From Cerioporus squamosus (taxonomy: Eukaryota; Basidiomycota; Agaricomycetes; Polyporales; Polyporaceae): a stretch of 64,000 nucleotides of DNA. The notes beneath the pieces were generated by a model that did not search any database, was not told the origin of the DNA, and was given only the letters and a program-made list of their open reading frames with translations. Both the position numbers and the translations under genes were made by a program. This document shows positions 23,773 to 33,497 of this stretch, piece by piece. The stretch lies in NCBI GenBank assembly GCA_022592435.1, contig JABYQS010000069.1, positions 1 to 64,000 on the forward strand. Direction: 5' to 3'. Numbering within the stretch: the stretch's first letter is position 1; the number at the start of each line of letters is the position of its first letter.

Positions 23773-25447
23773 TTAGTTGGTGGTCGCATTCGTGAACTCG
23801 GTGGTGGCAAAGCCAACACGACTCCCCGCAACGTCGTAGACGTAGTAGAACCGCTCGAGGAAGGAGAAGCCGTCGATGAAGTCGAGACCCTCGCCGCTAT
23901 CAGAGCCGAGATCGGCAACAATGAGGTAGATCGAGTCCTCGTCGCCGCCAATCGCAGTGTTGAGCTGGAGAGAAGCGATGGGCGTCAGAGGTACAAATCG
24001 GAGTGGGCTCAGCGAAGGACGCGACGTACAGCACGGGGCCAGATCTGTGCGTTGGCCGTGAACTCATAGGTGTTCTGCAAATCGAATGGTCAGAAACTTG
24101 CCTGGTCTGATACACGAGAATCTCTTCTATACTCACGTCACCGATGTGGAAGAACAGGCTCTCAAGGCTGTCGAACTGGTCCTGAGTAATCTTCAGAAGA
24201 CCAGTGTTGTCATCAGCAACTGCGCCGGTCAAATTCTGATACGTAGCGAGGGCATCTGTTCGCCATACCGTCAGACTCGGACCTTCATCGTTGAGCAGCC
24301 GCAGAGGACCACGCACCGCTAGCAATGAGAAGGAGGGTGGTGCCGGTGTCGGTGATACCAGCAGTCAAGGCAAGGATCGTGGTGCCAGCAGTGCCATACG
24401 TGATGGACTGGTCGATACCGACGTAGGAGGACGCAGGGGACGTTGAGGTGATCGGACTGCACGCGCACACATGAGTACTCTTGTCGTGCGAGCAGATGGT
24501 GCAGTAACATACACATAGGCGATCTCGCCGGTGTGCTTGCTGTCGTCCACGCCACCGAAGGTGAGGACACCGTTGGTGACCTCGAGCTCGGTAGTGGGCG
24601 CGAACGAGACACCGATGACGTTGGCGTCAATAGAGCCCTGTTTGAATGCCGTGTCGAGAACAGTGGGGATCTGTCCACCACTTGAAGTGGTGCCTTCCGT
24701 CAGGTCGACAGGTCCAATGCTATGAACGACCGCAATGAGCTACGTGGATCTGTCCGGCACGGAGAGGAGTTCTCAGTACGTACCCAAGTATGCCATCGAC
24801 ACCGTCAAAGCCGAAGGCGAGCTCAGCGACGCCGACGCCCTGGTTCTCAATCACCAGGTCGCCGATCGTGACAGTATCAGTGAACTCCTCGCCTGCATGA
24901 GACCCCAATGTCAGTCATGCGAGGACGCTCGAGATAGGCGAAAACGTACCGAAGAAGAGTCCCGAGCCGTATTCGACCAGCTACGAACCGCAACGAAGGC
25001 CTGATGAGCGACGCCATACGTCACAGATAAGATAGCGAGAACTCAACTCACAATCTCGTCGCCAGTGTCCACACTGCTGCTCGTCTCCTCGTACTGCGTG
25101 CCAGCCCCGACCCACGTGTTCGAGCTGCCAGTGTCGACGATGAGGTTGTAGAACGTCGGCGGCGTGCCGACGCCCACGCTGACGGTGTAGTCCACCGCCT
25201 GGTTGGTGACATCGACGGGGAAGACGGCTGCCTTCTTGGGGCTCGCGCCCTTGCCCTGGCCCTGCGACCGCTCCTTGAGGGCCTTGGCACGCGCCTGGTC
25301 CTGCTTCAGGATGCTCGGAACGCCAGTGAGGTTGAACCGGCGCGCAATGGGGAGGGTGATAGGCGAGTCGCGGATGACGATCGGCTTCGCAGCAACCGTG
25401 ACCGCCGCGGTGGTGAGGGCGAGGAGCAGAGAGAGGCGAGCGAGCAT
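23773..25447 (-). CDS. Aspartic protease 4 (pepsin A1 family), inverted, fewer introns
   Basis: Eight exons on minus: 25447-25052, 24980-24950, 24892-24784, 24719-24513, 24456-24317, 24255-24137, 24074-24030 and 23964-23773, giving 412 residues. Signal peptide about residues 1-20, propeptide with LPIARRFNLTG, active sites LIVDTGSSNTWVGAG and GITDTGTTLLL, flap VEYGSGLFFG. Exon 1 (396 bases) equals the first three exons of protease 2 fused, and the intron after the exon ending LTEG is also missing. The other introns sit where they do in proteases 1-3. A TATATAAG box lies about 80 bases upstream (about 25524-25531). It is predicted to be a secreted acid protease, functional by sequence. Confidence 0.87.
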
Positions 25448-27368
25448 GGCGGTTCTGCGTCTGGGACTCTGTGGGTGCGGATGCTCAGCTGAGCCTGGGG
25501 TAAAGTCGATGTGTCCGCCGCCCTTATATACGCTTCCTGGGACCGGTGGTGAGCGCAAGCACGGCATCGAGAAACGTCACGTTGCAACCGACATGTATGC
25601 GAGAAGCATACGATCGCGTCCCATCACGGAAATTCCGGTCACTGAGCAGCGGTGAGAGAGAACAGCAGACGCCGCAGTCTCCAGAAGGCTAAGAGAGACG
25701 CAGGGTCGGGAACACGCAGATAGCGAGGTGAGATGCCGCAGTTCCCGGCGGCATGAATGCAATGATCGGGTAGTGCTCATGCTGCATATGTCGGGGCTCA
25801 GCGGGCATCAGCACGTCAGTACGCACCATTTGCAGCAATGGGCTGTGAGGTATGGCGGTACAAGGTGCCATCGTGATCCCGCCAAGCCAAGGAAGACCAA
25901 GGAAGTCGAGTGCACTCCTTCTGCGTTGGCGCAACGGAGGCAGCAGGCCGGAGGCCAAAGGACGCGGTGGTGCGAGATACGCCGTCGACCACCTGTGCAA
26001 GCCCGGGGATTGGGTACGCAGTAATAGGATATCCAGTATCAGAACTCATGAGCCTTGAGGAGGGCGGTTCGTCTGATTGAGGGCGCGGATCGCTGCGCGA
26101 GTTCGACGAGCAGCAAGGAAGAATGTCATGACGCGTTCTGCCGTGCTGATTGCTACGTGATCCCAAGGCGCGGTCTGAGAATGCAAGGAAACAGAGGGAC
26201 GCACCAAGTCAACCACTCCCGCGCTCAGCGCTGTCGTACCGACCACCGGACGATCCTCTTAGCGCTCGGATTGACGACAAATCTCGATGGCTTCCCTCGA
26301 TCGAGATGATCAACGCAGCACTTGAAGCATTCCGGCCTCTCTAAGGCCTCTCTGCCACCTATACGAGACCGCCCGACGTTCGTGCAACTCTGTCGTCGTG
26401 CTCGAGCTCAGTTTTCATACTCTCCCTTGTCCTAGGTTGCACAGCGCGGATCCCGACGAAGTCGACAGAGAACATGCTAAGCACCTCATGTAGAGTTTGT
26501 TGATCAGAAGCTGCTGAGCGCAGAGATAAGCAAGAAGCAAGTTGCAGGTCGCGTGGAGGGCCACATACCATAGATGGTCGCACGAGCTGAACAAGCAGCA
26601 AGTTCTATACCGAACACAGAGCAGCGCCGACGGGCTTAGGCACTGGGAGCCGCTGTGCGGGCTTCGCTGAATTCGTCTTCGTCGCGCGCTGCGCAGTTGG
26701 CGGTGCACCTCGGCGTTGGCGACGCGCATATGCGCGCGATCCGCTGAGGAAGCCGACGGAAACAAAGACCAGGAGGGACTGGAGCGGCCGTCCGCTCAGC
26801 GTGCGATTACACGGTCTCCATCTTCGCCGGCGTCTGCGCCGCTTCCGTTGCGGATTGAATGTGCGGCTGGACGCCAAGTACTCATCTTCGTAATCCGACG
26901 GTCGACAAGCGTCCGGCGTTGACAGCAGCGACACATGGCTCCGAGTGCACATCGTGGGAGCACCAAGTTCTGGCGGGCACGCCATGGTCAGTAGGTACGG
27001 CGCGACATATGGCTACTCACCCGAGCGACCTCTCTGCGGCTCTTCTGAGCTGAAAAGCGCAATCGAAAGGTCAAGATGACGTCAGGGAAATTACAGGTGG
27101 GTATGCCCGGGAATGGTGTCATGGGACGTGCTAGGAGAGGCCGGAAAGTGAGCGTATGCTTGAAGTTGATGGCACCCACTCGGTCCCGATGTCGGCACGT
27201 CTTATTCGCCCGATCGTCATGACACATGCAACTAAGCACTTGCACAGGAACCAGGAAAGATCAGTTATTCCCAAAAGGTAGTGATACAACGCAAACCCAT
27301 CATACAACGCGCAGCGCCTGCTGCGAGCCTCAAACCAAACGTGTTGTTGCACTCTCGGACCCGGGTGA
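25448..27368. other. Intergenic, no supported gene
   Basis: About 1.9 kb between protease 4 and the F-box-like gene. A minus ORF at 26605-26985 (126 codons, with a run of Arg) has no recognisable motif and is not called. Nothing else stands out. Confidence 0.55.
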
Positions 27369-29203
27369 TTACGTGCTAGCAAGGATGTGTTGGAGGAACG
27401 GGTACCTGAGGGAGAAGGGGTAGATATGAGCACGCGTAAAGACTTCGAGAACCAAGGTACGTACTCGTGGTCACCCAAGAAGCCTCTCTCACGCGATATC
27501 GCGTTGGCATATTGTGATATCGACATGCCAGACGTGAGCGCGAGGTCTTGGTAATGACTGCGTGCAATGTCAAGGTGATACTGGTCGAGCGGTATTCTGC
27601 TCAGATGGGGACCATGTGAACCGGTCGTAAGCGAACGAGGCATGCGTGTTGACTTACAATTGCGCGAGAGCACGATTCACATCCAGCACAGTGCAGCCCC
27701 CCGGGTTCTCCACGATCATGAAAACCTCACCCTCTCCGTTTTCGAACTCCAGTCGCGGGACGGGAGGGAAGGTGGCGAATGCACAGGACGCATTGGGGTG
27801 ACTACACAGCGGCCCGTATTGGGCATACCGGCACTCCGGGAAAGTCGGAAGATGTGTGAGCAGGATAGAAACGGCGTCCGGGATGGAGGCCGGCGGAGTC
27901 GGCGATGGAGATGGCGAAGGCGTAGGCAGGTAAGCTGAGACCGTGCGACGATGGTGAGAATTGCTCGACGGGGTTTGCGGATTCTGCGAGAAGTGCAGGT
28001 AGAAGTATAGCGGATGGAACTCCACCGGGTGGTGGGGATGTAGAGCCCGTGTTCGCGTGTAGCTCAGGCCCTCGTAACGGTCAGCTGTAGAGACGTCTGT
28101 GTCAGCCCTCTGATTCTGAACTGGAGAACACAGTATGTTATGAGACGGTAGTGTGTCAGAAGGGTGGCAATGAAGCGCCCTATAACTGAAGGTGCTTGGC
28201 ATGCGAGCACCGCGTCCCGCCCACCATCCCTCGAGCCCCAGCTGCGCGATCCAAATCCAATCTTAGCCACCCCACGAGCCCTTGCAAGCTCCGGGGTCAC
28301 TGACACCCACAAGTGACGGTGAGCTCCGTCAGGTGACTCCGAAATTGCCCGATCGAATCGTGGCCCCGCGAATTCCGAAAGTCAGGGCACCGTCCAGGGT
28401 ATCACAAGGGGAGTAGGAGCCATCGAGGCCTCCGTGTGTAGGCCGAACAGGGACTTTGTGGGGCACGGGCAGGTTGTGGAACGTTATGTATCCAAGAACA
28501 GCGTTGCACTGTATAACCTCGCGGCACGAGACATTAGCGCCCATGAAAGCCAAGCGATGTTCCATGAGGTTGGCACGATTCTCTGAAGGCGGGAAGGGTC
28601 TCAATGTGAGAGACCGACCTGCACATCCCGCACATACCACTGAGGGCGATACGGGAAGAAGTGAATAGGTGGCATCAACCACTCTGCGAGATGCTCTGGG
28701 GACCCGCGCTCCGCCGATGTGCCCGACCACTTATAACCACTGTATGAACATTTGCGACCAGAATTGACGCGGAGTAGGTTCCCCGACTTCGTACGCTAGA
28801 CTCACGAATCCCGCTCGACTAACCACTATGCGGCAGCACGTCGGATTTTCCCAACAAGACGAAGAACGATGCACAAATATTCCGGCGGGTAGAAGGACTC
28901 ACCAAAGCACGCATTTGCCCTGACGCAACTGCCAATCTCGCACTTCCCGGCGTGTCTCACGAGAATATAGGCGAGTCTTCTCCAGCTCCAGTCACGAACA
29001 GCTCCCGCGCCGTTAGAGCGATGCAACGGCCGTCCGAATCCTGCGATAAAGCAAGCCGCTCGCCAGATCTCATCATCCTGCGTGTAGACGGTGCGCAACC
29101 GCTTGGACGTCTGAGCCAGCGCGACATGCGTCGGAAGGTCGCCCAAGACATGGTCCCAGAGGGTGATGAATAGCGCGTCGCTGACGGAGGATGAGAGGAT
29201 CAT
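27369..29203 (-). CDS. F-box-like protein (exon model incomplete)
   Basis: Exon 1 (29203-28903) starts MILSSSVSDALFITLWDH and has an F-box-like helix set (VALAQTSKRLRTVYTQDDEI then WRAACF), followed by WRRLAYILVRHAGKCEIG. It ends at a GTGAGT donor. Near the 3' end three exons join in phase: one ending at 27658 with FATFPPVPRLEF and CTVLDVNRALAQL, then 27596-27465, then 27405-27369 ending TAA. The FATFPP and TVLDV motifs recur in agaricomycete F-box-like proteins, which supports one gene. The middle (about 28084-28902) holds at least one more exon, with open stretches such as PPIHFFPYRPQWYVRDVQ, but I could not fix its borders. A Pro/Ser repeat lies near 27920. The likely role is substrate selection by an SCF ubiquitin ligase. 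Confidence 0.5.
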
Positions 29204-29895
29204 GGTAGAGCCCAGGAGTTGCGCGACAAACACGAGGTTGAAAACACAGTGATATCGGAGGCAGATGAGAAGAGCGGAGTCCGAGATGGCCACTCGGATG
29301 TCACTGTGGTGTTGGGTAACGATTCCGCAAACTGGCCGTGCTCCAGCGCAGAAGCAAAAAAGCTCACCCAGCCATCGTCCAATCGTCGCCGCAAGCAGCA
29401 TGCAGGGAACAGCTGTCGGATTTTGTCGCCCGTTTATATGCGAAACAGGTGAGGACCAAGTCCCAGTAATCAGGATGCCTGCAAGTTTCCGCGGCAGGAG
29501 TTCCGCGCTCTCCGTGGTTTTCCCTCGAAAGTCGTGTGATCAACGTCGACAAACCAGCGTTGACGAAGAGCAGTCGTTGCCGACGAAGATGACCAGCTGG
29601 ACACCATGGCGGTGCGATTGCAAGATGAACTTGGGACCATCTGCATTCCAAGTTTCCGCCGAGTCGAGACCGTATGGCAGTGCGATCGAGGTAGAGTGCA
29701 AACTCCGACAAGGGGAAAGGTGTCGGGGTAAAGTCGGAGTTTAACAACAAGCGGTTGCGAGGTTAGCTCCGCGTGAAACTGAACCCCGCTTGGTGGTCTC
29801 GCGTAGTCGCGACCCCGTCCTTGCTACCATCCGCGGCCTCGGAACATTGCATATTCACCCCCCACCATCGCCGGGAATGCTCGTTCGCGATCGCC
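29204..29895. other. Intergenic, shared upstream region
   Basis: About 690 bases between two divergent genes. No ORF with recognisable content. It should hold both promoters. Confidence 0.55.
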
Positions 29896-31642
29896 ATGAA
29901 ACCGCACTCCAACATGTCTGCCTCGACGTCGACGAGCTCAGGCGGGTCCTCCACGCCCAATCCCCCTAGTCACGGCCACGGTATCCGCACCCAGCTCGGG
30001 CACCTCATTCCACGACACGCGCTGTTCCAAGTCCATCTCCATATCGACCAGCTATCTAACGTCCCGCTCATTAAAGGCGAGTTCGGCATCCGGTGGAAGT
30101 TCAAGAACGTGCAGTCGGGCTCGGGCCTGCTGTCCAAGATGAAGGGCCACAGGAGTTGGTCGGGCCAGAGCAGAGGGAGGGCGGCCGGAGGGGAGGAGGC
30201 TAGTGGAGCGGACGAGGGCGAGATGGACGAGGAGGACGAGGTCGAGGGCGACAGCGTGCACGACACGACCGAGGACGACCACTACGCCGCCGATTCACCG
30301 AGGAGCCCACGCGACGCCGACGCCCAGCGCGCATTCGAGTCCGTGCATCCCCCCGGTATGCTCACCTTCTCTGTTAGCGGCTCCCTGGTCTCATGCGCTG
30401 CCTCAGATGCACCTACGCCTATCGCCAACGGCCATTCAAACTCTTCATCGTCGGCGCAATCGCGCTCGGAGGCGCGCGGCATGACCCCATGGGTGTCATT
30501 GCAGAACTACAACGTCAAGTTCGATCATTATGTGAACGTCGTCGTGCAAATGGACGTCCATCGCGAGACCGGAGACCTCCTGCCCAGCGAGCTGAAGCTC
30601 GTCGTCATGCAGGTGAGTACGCGTCCTTTTCTGTGGGCAGAGGGGATGTTATCGCCACCCTCCCGCCCATGTGGTGCGATAACATCGTAGCACGGCGAGA
30701 GACGGCTACATTTCTGGCCTGCGGTGACCTCCCCGGCGCAGTGAGAGATATGCGCGCTACTCGTGATTTCAAACAGTCCCGGCGACATATCGTGTACGCC
30801 GGCCTACTGTTCCCGTACGCATGCTGACTGGCTCCACAGCGAGTGGTCTCTGGCGACCCGGACGCGCCTCAGCATCCACGTCTTGGAGCAGTGTACCTGA
30901 ACCTCGCCGAGTACGCGGACGCGGGCAAGGTTACGCGCCGGTATCTCCTCCGGCAGAGCAAGACGAACGCGACTCTTAAGGTGCGTAGTTCCTACTCCCG
31001 CCTAGCGCGTGTACTGACGCGTCGTCGCAGCTCACGATCGAGCTCGAGCACATAGGTGGCGAGAAGCACTACAAGTCACCGCCACTGCGCAAGGGCGAGA
31101 TTCTCGCGTCGGTGTCCGGGATCCTTTCCAATAACGGACTGTTCAACACCCGGTTCGCGCGCGAGCTGGACCTGTACGTCGGCGCGGACAAGCCTGAGGA
31201 GGAAAGCGCCTTCCCGTACGCGGATAGGCAGGGGCATGTACAGGCAGACCGGCTGGCAGAGTCGTACGGTTTGCGCACGACGGAGCACCTCATCGAGGCG
31301 CTCTTCAATCCCGTACCCAGCGATTCGTCTGAGCCAACGCCGTTCACGTACTATGCGCCGCCTCACCCGGACCGTAAAGAGTCGCCCACTCAAGATGACG
31401 ACGACAATGACCCTTCGAATGGGAGGCGGTCGGTCGACAGCAGCGTCGGCAGTGCGAGCTATGTGGCCAGCACGAGCGAGCACTCCAGCTTCGATCCCGG
31501 GATGGCCGCCGACGCTGCAAGCATGTCCTCACATCGACATTGGTGGCAGAAGATACGAAGTCGCCCGAGCACCCCTGCACGCACAACCTTCCGACCGTCC
31601 ACGCCCGCTCCTCCTCTACCCGTCCCTGTCCGCCAAAGCTGA
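29896..31642 (+). CDS. NT-C2 domain protein (EEIG1/EHBP1 type)
   Basis: Three exons, 29896-30612, 30840-30980 and 31031-31642, give 489 residues. The start at 29896 is chosen as nearest the domain; 29773 and 29914 are possible. The NT-C2 domain starts near residue 40 (FQVHLHIDQLSNVPLIKGEF, GIRWKFKNV) and continues after a Ser/acidic insert with VSLQNYNVKFDHYVN and LKLVVMQ. Exon 2 gives RLGAVYLNLAEYADAGKVTR and RYLLRQSKTNATLK, the typical end of the domain. The tail is Ser-rich and low-complexity. Relatives bind membranes or link them to actin and endocytic traffic; in fungi the role is little known. The insert (about residues 95-190) is long for the family. The first intron (227 bases) is also long for this genome. 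Confidence 0.82.
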
Positions 31643-32716
31643 CAGCAACCCCATTGTCGATTCGCGCTTGCTCCGTCTCCGACGTCGAGCATCCCGTGTA
31701 CATGTGTTCATAGCACGGACTTTTTACCTCCGCCACCCCTCCTTCTGCACTCACTGACCCTCCTGTTCATGACTGTAACGACTTTCCGGTTTGCTTTGGT
31801 TTATCTCTGGTCCCCTTTCGGTTTCGCTCTCGGTCGCACCCGTCATCCCTCATTCCCACCCTCCATGTTCCACCAATAATGTCGCCCACCCGATGCACTG
31901 CGACGTAAGTAGACGTGCACGATACAGATACAGGTACAGATACAGACACAGGTACAATACGGTTAACTTATGTGCTTATTAAGGACGACGCTACGTAGTA
32001 ATCTCTCTCCCCGCCCCCGTGCCATAATCCCTGCGTATACTTTCACATCGTGCTATTCCCTGGGTAATGGATTGTTTTGCTAGGTCAATGACGATACTTC
32101 AGACTTTGTGGAAGAGGGTCTGGTTGGTAGTCCGCGGCGACGTTCATCGCCGTATATCTGGAGTACGCGCAAATTCGTTGTTCTCGGTCGTCCAACCACG
32201 GCGCATGGCTCGTCGCACGGACGGGAGGCTGATATGGGTGACGTACCCGGCAAAGGACTTCTGCCACCATCACCCACATATATGACACAGAGCTTGACGT
32301 CGACAGAAGATGTCCGTGGATAGGTCGAGACCACCGGGGATGGCAAGGACGTTCAGATGCCCCGTCGCTCCGGCGAAGCGAGTGGGTTTGTCACGGGCGT
32401 AGGTACATACATGGAGGGAGGACATGCGACACGGGAGGTTTGCGCATCCCTTGCTAGACCTAAGTGACCCTCAAACGCAGTCGGACTGAGGACTGTAGAC
32501 CTTGCGCTTGACCTCGGCTCGGCTCGCAAAAGAGGGGCGGCATGAAGGACTTGCGTATTAGTGCATCCCGCGTCTCGGCGGGCAAACACTAGTATAGATA
32601 CGAGCAAAGAGGGCGGGTGGGACCGGGAAGGCCGAGCTGGAATGCGCGCACACTGCGCTCAGCTGTGACGCATCGGAGCGAGGCCGTGGTATGGACGCAC
32701 CCGAGAAGTAGCAGCA
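31643..32716. other. Intergenic with a hexamer repeat
   Basis: About 1.1 kb between convergent genes. It includes a run of GATACA/GGTACA-type hexamers at 31921-31958, just past the NT-C2 gene. No gene is seen. Confidence 0.6.
31921..31958. repeat. GATACA/GGTACA hexamer microsatellite
   Basis: Six imperfect copies of a six-base unit (GATACA, GATACA, GGTACA, GATACA, GACACA, GGTACA). Confidence 0.9.
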
Positions 32717-33141
32717 TCATGAATCGACCTTGGCGACCTCCTCCGCTGCTGCTGCTTGCTGCTTTTCCCGCACCATCACCCGCAGACGCATACCCTCCCA
32801 ACCCAGCAGCTCCGGCTTCATCTTCAGCAGATAGTTGTCGACGCCGCCGTGCTACACCACCGCTCGCATGAGCACGCTCAACCTCCGCTCATCCCAAACG
32901 AAACTCGCACCTTCTTGATCGTCTTGAGAGCCCGTGTGGTGAGCTTTATCCGGAGGTTCTGCCCGAGCGTGTCGGAGAAGAGACGTTTGTTGTGGACGTT
33001 CGGGAGCCATGTCCGACGGGTTTTGTGCTTCGAGTTGGGCACGCTGTTCCCGTACTGCTTCATCTTGCCCTGGAACAGGCCCAGCTGCGAACGCTTGAAT
33101 GGCGCGCTGACCACCGCCCAGAGAGGTATTGAGGGAAACAT
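32717..33141 (-). CDS. Mitochondrial large-subunit ribosomal protein bL28m
   Basis: Two exons on minus, 33141-32911 and 32851-32717, give 121 residues in phase. Motifs are those of the L28 family: KRSQLGLFQGKMKQYGN, KHKTRRTWLPNV, KRLFSDTLG and RIKLTTRALKTIKK. After the 59-base intron, HGGVDNYLLKMKPELLG and MRLRVMVREK follow, which is the mitochondrial-type C-terminal part. The protein is a structural component of the mitochondrial large ribosomal subunit. The gene is divergent from the isocitrate dehydrogenase gene, with 356 bases between the two ATGs. Confidence 0.9.
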
Positions 33142-33497
33142 GGTGGTGGCAGACGAGGGAGGACGCGGTGAGTGCCGACTCGCTCCGGATGGCTAATTTA
33201 GTGGTCAGTAAGTGGGCACTTATCCGTTTTCAAGTCCACTTATCGTCAAGTTACTGATCACCGTTATCAGATAAGATTAGATGACTCGACAGCAACCCGA
33301 ATCCCGAGTCCCGAGCCTGCGAACGGGAAGCCGTGTCCTGCTGACCGCAGCCTACTTGCTCCTTGCGCATGCGCTCTCGAGTTCGCCTATCTCGCTGGCA
33401 GCTGTGATTCGGCCGAGGTTCTTGCTCGTCGAGCACAAGGTATATATCCTGCCCAGTTGTACCCTAGGACCCCCAACGCTCTCTCGTCCTGATCACC
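33142..33497. promoter_or_regulatory. Divergent promoter region of bL28m and NADP-IDH
   Basis: The 356 bases between two head-to-head mitochondrial genes. It holds an imperfect 11-base inverted repeat, GTGGTCAGTAA at 33201-33211 and TTACTGATCAC at 33251-33261, with a repeated ACTTATC between the arms. No factor can be named. Confidence 0.45.

Noticed and set aside
26605..26985. Minus ORF of 126 codons with an Arg run
   Set aside because: Low-complexity, no domain, no flanking exon that joins in phase.
28329..28730. Minus ORF of 133 codons taken as a separate gene
   Set aside because: It lies between the two ends of the F-box-like gene, and other frames there look more coding; it is treated as part of the unresolved middle.
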